NCBI RefSeq assembly: GCF_029958925.1
Contig: NZ_CP124616.1
Span: 2,976,001 to 3,040,000 of the forward strand
Reading direction: 5' to 3'
DNA length: 64,000 nucleotides
From: Tropicibacter oceani
GTDB lineage: Bacteria > Pseudomonadota > Alphaproteobacteria > Rhodobacterales > Rhodobacteraceae
In this document: positions 54,338 to 62,373 of the stretch, piece by piece
Numbering within the stretch: the first letter of the stretch is position 1
How the letters are laid out: each line of letters begins with the position of its first letter
Translations under genes and position numbers: made by a program
Notes under the pieces: model-generated
Told to the model about the DNA's origin: nothing
What the model saw: the letters and a program-made list of their open reading frames with translations, nothing else
Databases searched by the model: none

Positions 54338-54622
54338 ATGAAAGACATCCTGGGACTGCTGAACGATCTTCGCCGCCCCCGCCTGCTGATCCGCGCCGCC
54401 CGAATCGGCGCGCAGGATTACCGCCGGGCGCATCTGCACCGGCTGCTGGGCTATGGCACCCTGCCGCGTCCCGGCGCGGCGCTGATGAAGCTGATCGAGT
54501 TGGAAACCGATCTGGACGACCGGCGGCGCAGCGACGACGCGGGCTATTCCGTGTCGCGCCATGTCGAATTGCTTGTCGCCATGATGGGCGAAGCGCGCCT
54601 GTTGCGCGAAGCCCGCAGCTAG
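54338..54622 (+). CDS. DUF6477 family protein
   Basis: A 94-residue soluble, helical, basic protein. I place it in DUF6477, a family restricted to the Rhodobacterales as far as I recall. It reads LGLLNDLRRPRLLIRAARIG near residues 5-24 and ends in a helix with VELLVAMMGEARLLREARS. The ATG at 54338 follows GGAGA. No domain of known function is visible. The long GC-rich frame from 54173 in the same phase is likely leader. Confidence 0.6.
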   Translation: MKDILGLLNDLRRPRLLIRAARIGAQDYRRAHLHRLLGYGTLPRPGAALMKLIELETDLDDRRRSDDAGYSVSRHVELLVAMMGEARLLREARS

Positions 54623-54687
54623 GCGGGGATCGTGTCGGTGATTGCGGCCCGGCCTGATCGGCCGGGCGCGCCCTGCCCGTCAGGTCC

Positions 54688-56238
54688 TCAGGTAAAGCTG
54701 TCCGGCATCGACGCCTTCTTGCGCGCCACGTAGTCCGACAGCGCCTCGGAAATCGCCGGATCAAGATAGGGCTGCTGATAGGTATCGAGCAGCTTCCTGA
54801 CCCGCGCCGCGGCCAACACCTGGGTGTCGCGGCCGCCCTCTTCGGACCAGGCCTCGAAGGGTTTGTAATCCAGCAGGTCCGAGCGCCAGAAGGCGTTCTT
54901 GAAATTGGCCTGCGTATGGGCGCAGCCCAGGTAATGCCCGCCCGGGCCGACTTCGCGGATCGCATCCATCGCCTGGGCGTTTTCGTCGATCGCCACGCCG
55001 CGCGCCATGTGGTGCAGCGCACCCAGCTGATCGGCGTCCATCACGTATTTCTCAAAGCTGGACACCAGCCCACCCTCAAGCCAGCCGCAGGCATGCAGCA
55101 TGAAGTTCACGCCCGATTGCAGGCCGACGTTCAGGGTGTTCGCGGTTTCATAGGCGGCCTGCGCATCAGGCAGCTTCGATCCGCAGAACGATCCGGCCGA
55201 CCGGTACGGCAGGTTCAGCCGGCGCGCCAACTGGCCCGCGCCATAGGTGATCTGCGCCGCCTCGGGGGTGCCAAAGGTCGGCGCGCCCGAGTTCATGTCG
55301 ATCGAGGTGACAAAGGCGCCAAAGATCACCGGCGCGCCCTTGCGCACCAGCTGGCTATAGGCGATCCCGGCCATGACCTCGGCCAGAACCTGGGTCAGCG
55401 TGCCCATCACCGACACCGGCGCCATGGCGCCGCCAACGATGAAGGGCGACACGATGCAGGCCTGGTTGTTGGCGGCATAGACCTCGAGCGCGCCCATCAT
55501 CACATCGTCGAAGGTCATCGGAGAGTTGATGTTGACCAGCGAGGTCATCACCGTGTTTTCCTGGACGAACTCCTTGCCGAACAGGATCTCGCACATCTCG
55601 ACGCTGTCCTGGGCGCGGCTGGGTTCGGTCACCGACCCCATGAAGGGTTTGTCAGAAAGCGTCATGTGGGCGTGCAGCATGTCCAGGTGCCGCTTGTTCA
55701 CCGCCACGTCGGTGGGTTCGCAAACGGTGCCGCCGGAATGGTGCAGCCACTTGGACATCTGCCCCAGCTTCACGAACTTGCGGAAATCCTCGATCGTGGC
55801 ATAGCGGCGCCCGCCATCCAGGTCGCGCACGAAGGGCGGGCCGTAAACCGGCGCCAGCACCAGGCTCTTGCCGCCGATGACGACATTGCGGTCGGGGTTG
55901 CGGGCGTGCTGGGTGTACTGGCTGGGCGCGGTCTTGATCAACTCGCGGGCCAGCCCGCGCGGCAGACGCACGCGTTCGCCCTGCACATCCGCCCCGGCAT
56001 CGCGCCAGCGGTCAAGCGCGGCGGGATTGTTGACGAAATTGACGCCGATCTCTTCCAGGATCGTCTCGGCGTTGTGCTCGATGATCTCAAGCGCCTCTTC
56101 GCTCAGGATCTCGTAGTTGGGAATGTTGCGCTCGATGTATTTGGCGGTTTCCACCACGACCGAGCTGCGTTCCGCCCGCCGCGCGGCCCCGCCGCCGCCC
56201 CGAGCCCGTCTGCCGCGTGCCTCTGCTTCTGCCATCAT
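54688..56238 (-). CDS. MttB-superfamily methyltransferase (non-pyrrolysine)
   Basis: A 516-residue TIM-barrel methyltransferase of the trimethylamine/glycine-betaine methyltransferase superfamily. It transfers a methyl group from a quaternary or tertiary amine to a corrinoid protein. Visible family segments are LAPVYGPPFVRDLDGG near 130, SVTEPSRAQDSV near 220, VNINSPMTFDDVMMGALEVYA near 250 and GPGGHYLGCAHTQANF near 440. The frame runs without any TAG, so no pyrrolysine codon is used. The start is ATGATG at 56233-56238, with TGAGGA upstream. The corrinoid protein at 60658 is a plausible partner; the substrate is unknown. Confidence 0.88.
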   Translation of the reverse strand: MMAEAEARGRRARGGGGAARRAERSSVVVETAKYIERNIPNYEILSEEALEIIEHNAETILEEIGVNFVNNPAALDRWRDAGADVQGERVRLPRGLARELIKTAPSQYTQHARNPDRNVVIGGKSLVLAPVYGPPFVRDLDGGRRYATIEDFRKFVKLGQMSKWLHHSGGTVCEPTDVAVNKRHLDMLHAHMTLSDKPFMGSVTEPSRAQDSVEMCEILFGKEFVQENTVMTSLVNINSPMTFDDVMMGALEVYAANNQACIVSPFIVGGAMAPVSVMGTLTQVLAEVMAGIAYSQLVRKGAPVIFGAFVTSIDMNSGAPTFGTPEAAQITYGAGQLARRLNLPYRSAGSFCGSKLPDAQAAYETANTLNVGLQSGVNFMLHACGWLEGGLVSSFEKYVMDADQLGALHHMARGVAIDENAQAMDAIREVGPGGHYLGCAHTQANFKNAFWRSDLLDYKPFEAWSEEGGRDTQVLAAARVRKLLDTYQQPYLDPAISEALSDYVARKKASMPDSFT

Positions 56239-56542
56239 CGTGATCCTCATAGCCTGTGAATGCGGCACAGGGTCTGCGCCGCCGCTTTGCAGGGGTTCTA
56301 CAGCGCCGCGCGCCCGCGCCATTAGCGGATTCCGGCCATTGCGGGGGGAAAACGACATGCCGATTGCCGAAACCGCCCCGAACCGACAAAATTCCAAGGG
56401 CGGCAAGGCAAGCCAGCGCGCCGGCCCGGTCCACAGGCCGTCCCGGATGCCGCCGCCGCGCACCCCATTCTGCCGTCCGCAACCATACCCAAAGCGGCAA
56501 AGCCATCTTGCACAGGCGCGCGCGCGCCCCTAAAGCATCGCC
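56239..56542. other. 304-bp divergent region between the MttB-like gene and guaA
   Basis: No gene or strong repeat seen. It must hold the promoters of both neighbours, but no convincing hexamer pair stands out; short frames here look like GC-rich noise. Confidence 0.5.
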
Positions 56543-58096
56543 ATGACACAGCATGATCGCCTTCTCATCATCGACTTCGGATCGCAAGTGACGCAGCTGA
56601 TCGCGCGCCGCCTGCGGGAACTGAACGTCTACTGCGAAATCCACCCCTACCAGGGCGTGACCATGGACATGGTCCGCGCGATGGCGCCAAAGGCGATCAT
56701 CTTTTCCGGGGGCCCCGACAGCGTCACCCGCGAGGGAAGTCCACGCGCCCCGCAAGAGATTTTCGACTACGGCGTGCCGATCCTTGGCATCTGCTATGGC
56801 CAGCAGGTCATGATGCAGCAGCTGGGCGGCCGCGTCGAATCGGGCCACGGCACCGCCGAGTTCGGCCGCGCCTATGTCGAACAAAAGGCCCAGCTTGACC
56901 TGCTGGACGGCTGGTTCACCGAAGGCCGCGAACAGGTCTGGATGAGCCACGGCGACCACGTCGCCGAAATCGCCCCGGGTTTCGAGGTCTACGGCACCTC
57001 GCCCGGCGCGCCCTTTGCCATCACCGCAGACGCCTCGCGCCACTTCTACGCGGTGCAGTTCCACCCCGAGGTGCACCACACCCCGCGCGGCGCGAAACTC
57101 TACGAGAATTTCGTGAAACTGGCGGGTTTCACGGGCGACTGGACCATGGGCGCCTACCGCCAGGAAGCCATCGACAAGATCCGCCAGCAGGTGGGCGACG
57201 CCAAGGTAATCTGCGGCCTGTCCGGCGGCGTCGACAGCTCGGTCGCGGCCGCGCTGATCCACGAGGCCATCGGCGATCAGCTGACTTGCGTCTTTGTCGA
57301 TCATGGCCTCCTGCGCCTGAACGAGGCCGAAGAAGTCGTGACCATGTTCCGCGATCACATGAACCTCCAGGTGATCCACGCACAGGAACAAGAGCTGTTC
57401 CTTGGCGAGCTTGACGGCGTCAGCGACCCCGAAACCAAGCGCAAGATCATCGGCAAACTCTTCATCGACGTCTTCCAGAAATACGCGAACGACATCGAAG
57501 GCGCGCAGTTCCTCGCCCAGGGCACGCTTTATCCCGACGTGATCGAAAGCGTGTCGTTCAGCGGCGGCCCCTCGGTCACCATCAAATCGCACCACAACGT
57601 CGGCGGCCTGCCCGAAAAGATGGGCCTGAAACTGGTGGAACCGCTGCGCGAGCTGTTCAAGGACGAGGTCCGCGACCTTGGCCGCGAACTGGGCCTGCCC
57701 GCGCATTTCATCGGGCGCCACCCCTTCCCCGGCCCCGGCCTTGCGATCCGCTGCCCCGGCGAAATCACCCGCGAAAAGCTGGAAATCCTGCGCAAGGCGG
57801 ACGCGGTCTATATCGACCAGATCCGAAAGCACGGCCTTTACGACGACATCTGGCAGGCCTTCGTGGCGATCCTGCCGGTCCGCACCGTCGGCGTGATGGG
57901 CGACGGGCGCACCTATGATTATGCCTGCGCCCTGCGCGCGGTGACCTCGGTCGATGGCATGACGGCGGATTACTACCCCTTCACCCACGACTTCCTTGGC
58001 GAAACCGCCACGCGGATCATCAACGAGGTCAAGGGCATCAACCGCTGCACCTATGACATCACCTCCAAGCCTCCGGGCACGATCGAGTGGGAATGA
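56543..58096 (+). CDS. guaA: GMP synthase (glutamine-hydrolysing)
   Basis: Makes GMP from XMP, ATP and glutamine. The 517 residues have an N-terminal glutamine amidotransferase domain (1-190), with the nucleophile Cys in [10 protein letters not shown] near 80 and the His/Glu pair in VQFHPEVHH near 172. The ATP pyrophosphatase domain follows, with [13 protein letters not shown] near 225. The dimerisation domain begins near [17 protein letters not shown] (390-405) and ends [15 protein letters not shown]. No Shine-Dalgarno sequence is obvious before the ATG. A 3'-end element follows the stop. Confidence 0.97.
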   Translation: MTQHDRLLIIDFGSQVTQLIARRLRELNVYCEIHPYQGVTMDMVRAMAPKAIIFSGGPDSVTREGSPRAPQEIFDYGVPILGICYGQQVMMQQLGGRVESGHGTAEFGRAYVEQKAQLDLLDGWFTEGREQVWMSHGDHVAEIAPGFEVYGTSPGAPFAITADASRHFYAVQFHPEVHHTPRGAKLYENFVKLAGFTGDWTMGAYRQEAIDKIRQQVGDAKVICGLSGGVDSSVAAALIHEAIGDQLTCVFVDHGLLRLNEAEEVVTMFRDHMNLQVIHAQEQELFLGELDGVSDPETKRKIIGKLFIDVFQKYANDIEGAQFLAQGTLYPDVIESVSFSGGPSVTIKSHHNVGGLPEKMGLKLVEPLRELFKDEVRDLGRELGLPAHFIGRHPFPGPGLAIRCPGEITREKLEILRKADAVYIDQIRKHGLYDDIWQAFVAILPVRTVGVMGDGRTYDYACALRAVTSVDGMTADYYPFTHDFLGETATRIINEVKGINRCTYDITSKPPGTIEWE

Positions 58097-58107
58097 CCCC
58101 CCACTGA

Positions 58108-58157
58108 TTTCCAATTGCCCCAAATATCCCGGGGAGCGCGAGGGGCAGCGCCCCTCG
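58108..58157 (+). repeat. 3'-end repeat element, copy 4 (after guaA)
   Basis: Twelve bases after the guaA stop: TTTCCAATTGCCCCAAATAT, CCCGGGGA, then a perfect hairpin CGAGGGGC-AGC-GCCCCTCG (58139-58157). Same order and orientation as the other copies. It is the clearest example of a gene-proximal 3' terminator-like form. Confidence 0.8.
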
Positions 58158-58230
58158 CCCATGGGACGGCGGGCGGGGCGAGGTTCCGGCGTAAAGCCGG
58201 AACAAGCGCCGTCCAGCCTCCCCGCGCATC

Positions 58231-58258
58231 ATTCATAATAAACATGCAGATTATGAAT
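58231..58258. promoter_or_regulatory. Inverted repeat upstream of the homocysteine methyltransferase gene
   Basis: ATTCATAAT (58231-58239) and ATTATGAAT (58250-58258) are perfect 9-bp arms separated by 10 bases. AT-rich, 56 bp before the start at 58314. Likely an operator for a methionine- or SAM/SAH-responsive regulator; no riboswitch fold was recognised here. Confidence 0.45.
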
Positions 58259-58313
58259 TTGCCTTGATCTGCGATCCGTGAAAAACCCGGCCGAAACCGA
58301 CCAAGGGGTCCCC

Positions 58314-59330
58314 ATGTCCAATGCTCTGACCAAACTGCTCGAAACCCGCGACTGGCTGCTGGCCGATGGCGCGACGGGCACCAACCTGTTCAACATGGGC
58401 CTGATGTCCGGTGACGCACCGGAATTCTGGAACGAAAACGAACCCGACAAGATCCGCGCGCTCTATCGCGGTGCGGTCGATGCGGGCTCCGACCTGTTCC
58501 TGACCAACTCCTTTGGCGCCAATGCCTCGCGCCTCAAACTGCACGACGCCGCCCACCGCGCCTATGAGCTGTCGAAACTGTCCGCCGAACTGGGCCGCGA
58601 AGTGGCCGATGCCGCGGGCCGCCCGGTCATCGTCGCAGGCTCGGTCGGTCCGACCGGTGAAATCATGGGCACCGCCGGCACGCTGGCGCATGAAACCGCC
58701 GTGCAGATGTTCGAGGAAACCGGCAAGGGGCTGATCGACGGCGGGGCCGATGTGCTTTGGGTCGAAACCATCTCTGCCCCCGAGGAATTCCGCGCCGCCG
58801 CCGAGGCCTTTGGCAACATCAATGCCCCCTGGTGCGGCACCATGAGCTTTGACACCGCCGGGCGCACCATGATGGGCGTCACCTCGGCCTCGATGGTCGA
58901 TCTGGTCGAAGGTCTGCCCAACCCGCCCATCGCCTTTGGCGCCAACTGCGGTGTCGGCGCGTCGGACCTGCTGCGCACCGTACTGGGCTTTGCCGCCCAG
59001 GGCACCGAACGTCCGATCATCGCCAAGGGCAACGCCGGTATCCCGAAATACCACGAAGGCCACATTCACTATGACGGCACGCCCGAGCTGATGGCCGACT
59101 ACGCCGTACTGGCCCGCGACTGCGGGGCCAGGATCATCGGCGGCTGCTGCGGCACCATGCCGGTGCACCTCAAGGCGATGCGCGAGGCGCTGGAAACCCG
59201 CCCCCTTGGCCCGCGCCCGACGCTCGATCAAATCGCAGGCGCGCTTGGCGGTTTTTCCTCGGACAGCGACGGTCTGGGCGAAGAGGCCGGCGCAGGCCGC
59301 GTTCGCCGCAGCAAACGCCGCCGCGTCTAA
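58314..59330 (+). CDS. Homocysteine S-methyltransferase (split MetH homocysteine module / BHMT-like)
   Basis: A 338-residue pterin-free methyltransferase domain that binds homocysteine through zinc. It has WLLADGATGTNLFNMGL near 15-31, the Zn-Cys motif GANCGVGASDLL near 214, and the two-Cys motif IIGGCCGTMPVHL near 280. The size and motif order match the N-terminal module of MetH and betaine-homocysteine methyltransferase. With the separate corrinoid protein (60658) and DUF1638 (61629) it fits a split methionine synthase. The start is the ATG at 58314; a GTG at 58278 is less likely. The C-terminus is basic and Gly-rich. Confidence 0.88.
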   Translation: MSNALTKLLETRDWLLADGATGTNLFNMGLMSGDAPEFWNENEPDKIRALYRGAVDAGSDLFLTNSFGANASRLKLHDAAHRAYELSKLSAELGREVADAAGRPVIVAGSVGPTGEIMGTAGTLAHETAVQMFEETGKGLIDGGADVLWVETISAPEEFRAAAEAFGNINAPWCGTMSFDTAGRTMMGVTSASMVDLVEGLPNPPIAFGANCGVGASDLLRTVLGFAAQGTERPIIAKGNAGIPKYHEGHIHYDGTPELMADYAVLARDCGARIIGGCCGTMPVHLKAMREALETRPLGPRPTLDQIAGALGGFSSDSDGLGEEAGAGRVRRSKRRRV

Positions 59331-59392
59331 CGCCATCCCATTCACCGAACCCAAAGCAGGCCGGGGCAATCCCCGGCACCCTTGCCATGTGC

Positions 59393-60478
59393 CTAGAACA
59401 AACTCAGCTGATCCCCGGCCCGGGCGGGCGGTCTGAACAGATCGCAGCGCAGCGGTGGTTGCGCGTCGTTCAGCCCCAGCGCCCGCGCCGCGCGGTCAAA
59501 GCGCTGCGCGATGATCTGTGCATAAGGCCCCTCGCCGCGCATGCGTTTGTGCCAGGCGCTGGAATAGACCTCGCCGCCGTGCATGGCGCGCAGATGGCCC
59601 ATGATGCGCGCGGCGCGGTCGGGATAGTGTTCCTGCAACCATTCCTGCCACAGATCGGCCACCTCGCGCGGCAGGCGCAGCATGATCCAGCTGGCCGAGG
59701 TGGCCCCGGCGCCCCGCCCCGCTGTCAGGATCGCCTCAAGCTCCGGGTCGGTCAAGGCGGGCACCATGGGCGAGGCCATGACCCGCACCGGCACGCCCGC
59801 TTCGGTCAATCTGCGGATCACCGCCAGGCGGCGCGCAGGCGCGGGGCAGCGCGGCTCCATCCTGCGGCTCAGCCCGGCGTCCAGCGTTGTCACCGAAATC
59901 CCCACCCGCACCAAACCCTGCGCGGCCATGTCGGACAAAATATCCAGATCGCGTTCGATCAAGGTGCCCTTGGTCACGATGGCCACCGGATGGCGAAAAT
60001 CGCGCAGCACCTCAAGACAGGCGCGCATGATGCCACGGTCGCGTTCGATCGGTTGGTAGGGGTCGGTGTTGGTGCCGATGGCAATCGGCGCAACAGCATA
60101 GCGCCGCGCCCGCAATTCGCGCGCCAGCACCTGCGGCGCGTTGGGGCGGGCAATCAGCCGCGTTTCGAACTCCAGCCCCGGCGACAGCCCCAGATAGGCG
60201 TGGCTGGGCCGGGCAAAGCAATAGATGCACCCGTGCTCGCAGCCGCGATAGGGGTTCAACGACCGGTCAAACGGCAGATCGGGCGACCGCACATAGTTGA
60301 TGACACTGCGCGCCACCTCGTCGCTGACAAAGGTGCGCAGCACCGGCAGGTCTTCGGGAATGTCCCAGCCGTCCTGCACATCCTCGCGCACATGGCGTTC
60401 GAACCGGCCGGTTTCACGGCTGGCGGCCCCCCTTCCGGGGCGGCGTTCCTTTGGGACGGGGCGCGTGGCATCAGGCAT
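59393..60478 (-). CDS. SplB-like radical SAM protein (PA0069 family)
   Basis: A 361-residue radical SAM protein with CxxxCxxC in NPYRGCEHGCIYCFARPSH near 77-92. It contains AIGTNTDPYQPIER and SVTTLDAGLSRRMEPRCPAP, typical of the COG1533/PA0069 family related to spore photoproduct lyase (DNA repair), though the real substrate is not shown. I chose the ATG at 60476-60478. A -10 element lies only 6 bp upstream of it, so the mRNA is probably leaderless, which also explains the lack of a Shine-Dalgarno sequence. The GTG at 60482-60484 is an alternative. A LexA-type box lies inside its promoter. Confidence 0.85.
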   Translation of the reverse strand: MPDATRPVPKERRPGRGAASRETGRFERHVREDVQDGWDIPEDLPVLRTFVSDEVARSVINYVRSPDLPFDRSLNPYRGCEHGCIYCFARPSHAYLGLSPGLEFETRLIARPNAPQVLARELRARRYAVAPIAIGTNTDPYQPIERDRGIMRACLEVLRDFRHPVAIVTKGTLIERDLDILSDMAAQGLVRVGISVTTLDAGLSRRMEPRCPAPARRLAVIRRLTEAGVPVRVMASPMVPALTDPELEAILTAGRGAGATSASWIMLRLPREVADLWQEWLQEHYPDRAARIMGHLRAMHGGEVYSSAWHKRMRGEGPYAQIIAQRFDRAARALGLNDAQPPLRCDLFRPPARAGDQLSLF

Positions 60479-60484
60479 CTGCAC

Positions 60485-60513
60485 AAATTAGAACACAACA
60501 AGAACATGCGCAA
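60485..60513 (-). promoter_or_regulatory. Predicted promoter overlapped by a LexA box (GTTC-N7-GTTC)
   Basis: On the minus strand TTGCGC (60513-60508), a 17-base spacer and TAATTT (60490-60485). The spacer holds GTTC-TTGTTGT-GTTC (60505-60491), the alphaproteobacterial LexA consensus GTTC-N7-GTTC. Binding would block RNA polymerase, so the SplB-like gene should be SOS-inducible. Confidence 0.7.
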
Positions 60514-60657
60514 GTTTCTGACATTCTGTCGCATCCACGTCGGAACCGGCGCGCCCCATGTCGGAATTCGCCAATTGTCAAAACCTTTCTGGCCACAATA
60601 GAGAAATGAACCACAGCCCTGCGGGCGTCCGCAGGCCGGTACAAGGAAACGCACCAA

Positions 60658-61359
<702 letters not shown>

Positions 61360-61392
61360 TTGCACGAGAAGCGTCACGGCAAATTTCCACCC

Positions 61393-61427
61393 AAAGGCCT
61401 CTTTCGTGCAAAGAGGCCTTTTTCTTT
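61393..61427 (+). terminator. Rho-independent terminator after the corrinoid protein gene
   Basis: AAAGGCCTCTTT (61393-61404), a 5-base loop and AAAGAGGCCTTT (61410-61421), then TTTCTTT. Perfect 12-bp stem, 34 bases after the stop codon. Confidence 0.93.
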
Positions 61428-61471
61428 GCCCGCGCATGTCCCATATTGGCTGCAAGAATAAGGAGAGCTGC

Positions 61472-61645
61472 GTGCCTGTTACATCCTTTGCGCTTCTGAT
61501 CTTGTCCGTCATTGCCGCTGCCGCGCTGACGATCTGGGCGGTTTCGGCCTGGGGCATGCTGACGGTGATGCCGCTGCTCTTGTGTCTTGCGCTGGTGGCC
61601 CGATGGGCGCTGGCGCATGTGCCGCACGATGACAACCACGCCTGA
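61472..61645 (+). CDS. Small two-helix membrane protein
   Basis: A 57-residue protein starting at GTG (61472-61474) with AGGAG eight bases upstream. It has two hydrophobic helices (residues about 5-24 and 28-46) and a short polar tail ending HDDNHA. There is no family match. Its 3' end overlaps the start of the DUF1638 gene by 17 bp, so the two are probably co-translated. It may be a helper or a membrane anchor for DUF1638; that is inference. Confidence 0.6.
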   Translation: MPVTSFALLILSVIAAAALTIWAVSAWGMLTVMPLLLCLALVARWALAHVPHDDNHA

Positions 61646-62288
61646 TCTTCCCCTTCCCGACCTGTCGACCCTGACCGAGGACGGGTTTGCCGCCACCGGC
61701 AAGGGCCGTGTCCTGCTGATTGCCTGCGGCGCGCTGGCGCGCGAGATCCTTGACATCAAGGCGCGCAATGGCTGGGACCACCTGGACCTGACCTGCCTGC
61801 CCGCCATCCTGCACAACCACCCCGAACGCATCACCGATGCCGTGCGCGACGCCGTGGCCAGGCACCGGAGCCAGTACGAACAGATCTTTGTGGTCTATGC
61901 CGATTGCGGCACCGGCGGCCTGCTGCAGGCGGCCTGCGAAGACATGGGGGTCGAGATGGTGGCCGGGCCGCATTGTTATGCCTTTTTCGACGGCGTGCAG
62001 GCCTTTGAGGATCGCGGCGAGATCACCAGCTTTTACCTGACCGATTTCCTGGTGCGGCAGTTCGATGCCTTTGTCTGGAAACCGCTGGGGCTGGATCGCC
62101 ACCCGGACCTGCGGCACATGTATTTCGGCAATTACGAAACGCTGGTCTACCTGGCGCAGACCGATGACCCGGCGTTGACGGACAAGGCGCGGGCGCAGGC
62201 CGAACGGCTGGGACTGGCATTCGAGCGGCGCATGACCGGCTATGGCGATCTGGCGGTGACCCTGTCGGACTGGGCCGGGCGCGGCTGA
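61629..62288 (+). CDS. DUF1638 family protein
   Basis: A 219-residue soluble protein of the DUF1638 family. It has LLIACGALAREIL near residue 30, CLPAILHNHPERI near 57, and VVYADCGTGGLLQ near 92, each with a Cys or His that could bind metal or cobalamin. In Rhodobacterales with a split methionine synthase, a DUF1638 gene next to the MetH fragments is, as I recall, needed for methionine synthesis, possibly for cobalamin reactivation. Its presence next to the corrinoid gene supports that. It starts at the ATG at 61629, inside the small membrane-protein gene. Confidence 0.8.
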   Translation: MTTTPDLPLPDLSTLTEDGFAATGKGRVLLIACGALAREILDIKARNGWDHLDLTCLPAILHNHPERITDAVRDAVARHRSQYEQIFVVYADCGTGGLLQAACEDMGVEMVAGPHCYAFFDGVQAFEDRGEITSFYLTDFLVRQFDAFVWKPLGLDRHPDLRHMYFGNYETLVYLAQTDDPALTDKARAQAERLGLAFERRMTGYGDLAVTLSDWAGRG

Positions 62289-62296
62289 CGGGGCTT

Positions 62297-62360
62297 GGGG
62301 GCGCTGCCCCCGCCCTGGCCTTTGGCCAGGACTCCCCCGGGATATTTTGGGCAAATGGAA
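62297..62360 (-). repeat. 3'-end repeat element, copy 5 (between DUF1638 and the deacetylase gene)
   Basis: Read from the deacetylase stop on the minus strand: TTTCCATTTGCCCAAAATAT, CCCGGGGGA, hairpin CCTGGCC/GGCCAGG (62314-62330) and hairpin GGGGG/CCCCC (62297-62311). It lies 8 bp from the DUF1638 stop and is shared by two convergent genes. Confidence 0.75.
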
Positions 62361-62373
62361 ACCGGGCGCGCGG

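Noticed and set aside
54688-56238. A pyrrolysine-containing trimethylamine methyltransferase (MttB)
   Set aside because: The whole frame is free of in-frame TAG; it belongs to the non-pyrrolysine part of the superfamily.
56087-58162. A 691-codon minus-strand frame across guaA
   Set aside because: Antisense shadow of guaA, which has all three GMP synthetase domains in the plus frame.
58231-58313. A SAM-II or other SAM riboswitch before the homocysteine methyltransferase gene
   Set aside because: The leader is too short and I could not find the conserved pseudoknot pattern; only the simple AT-rich palindrome is visible.
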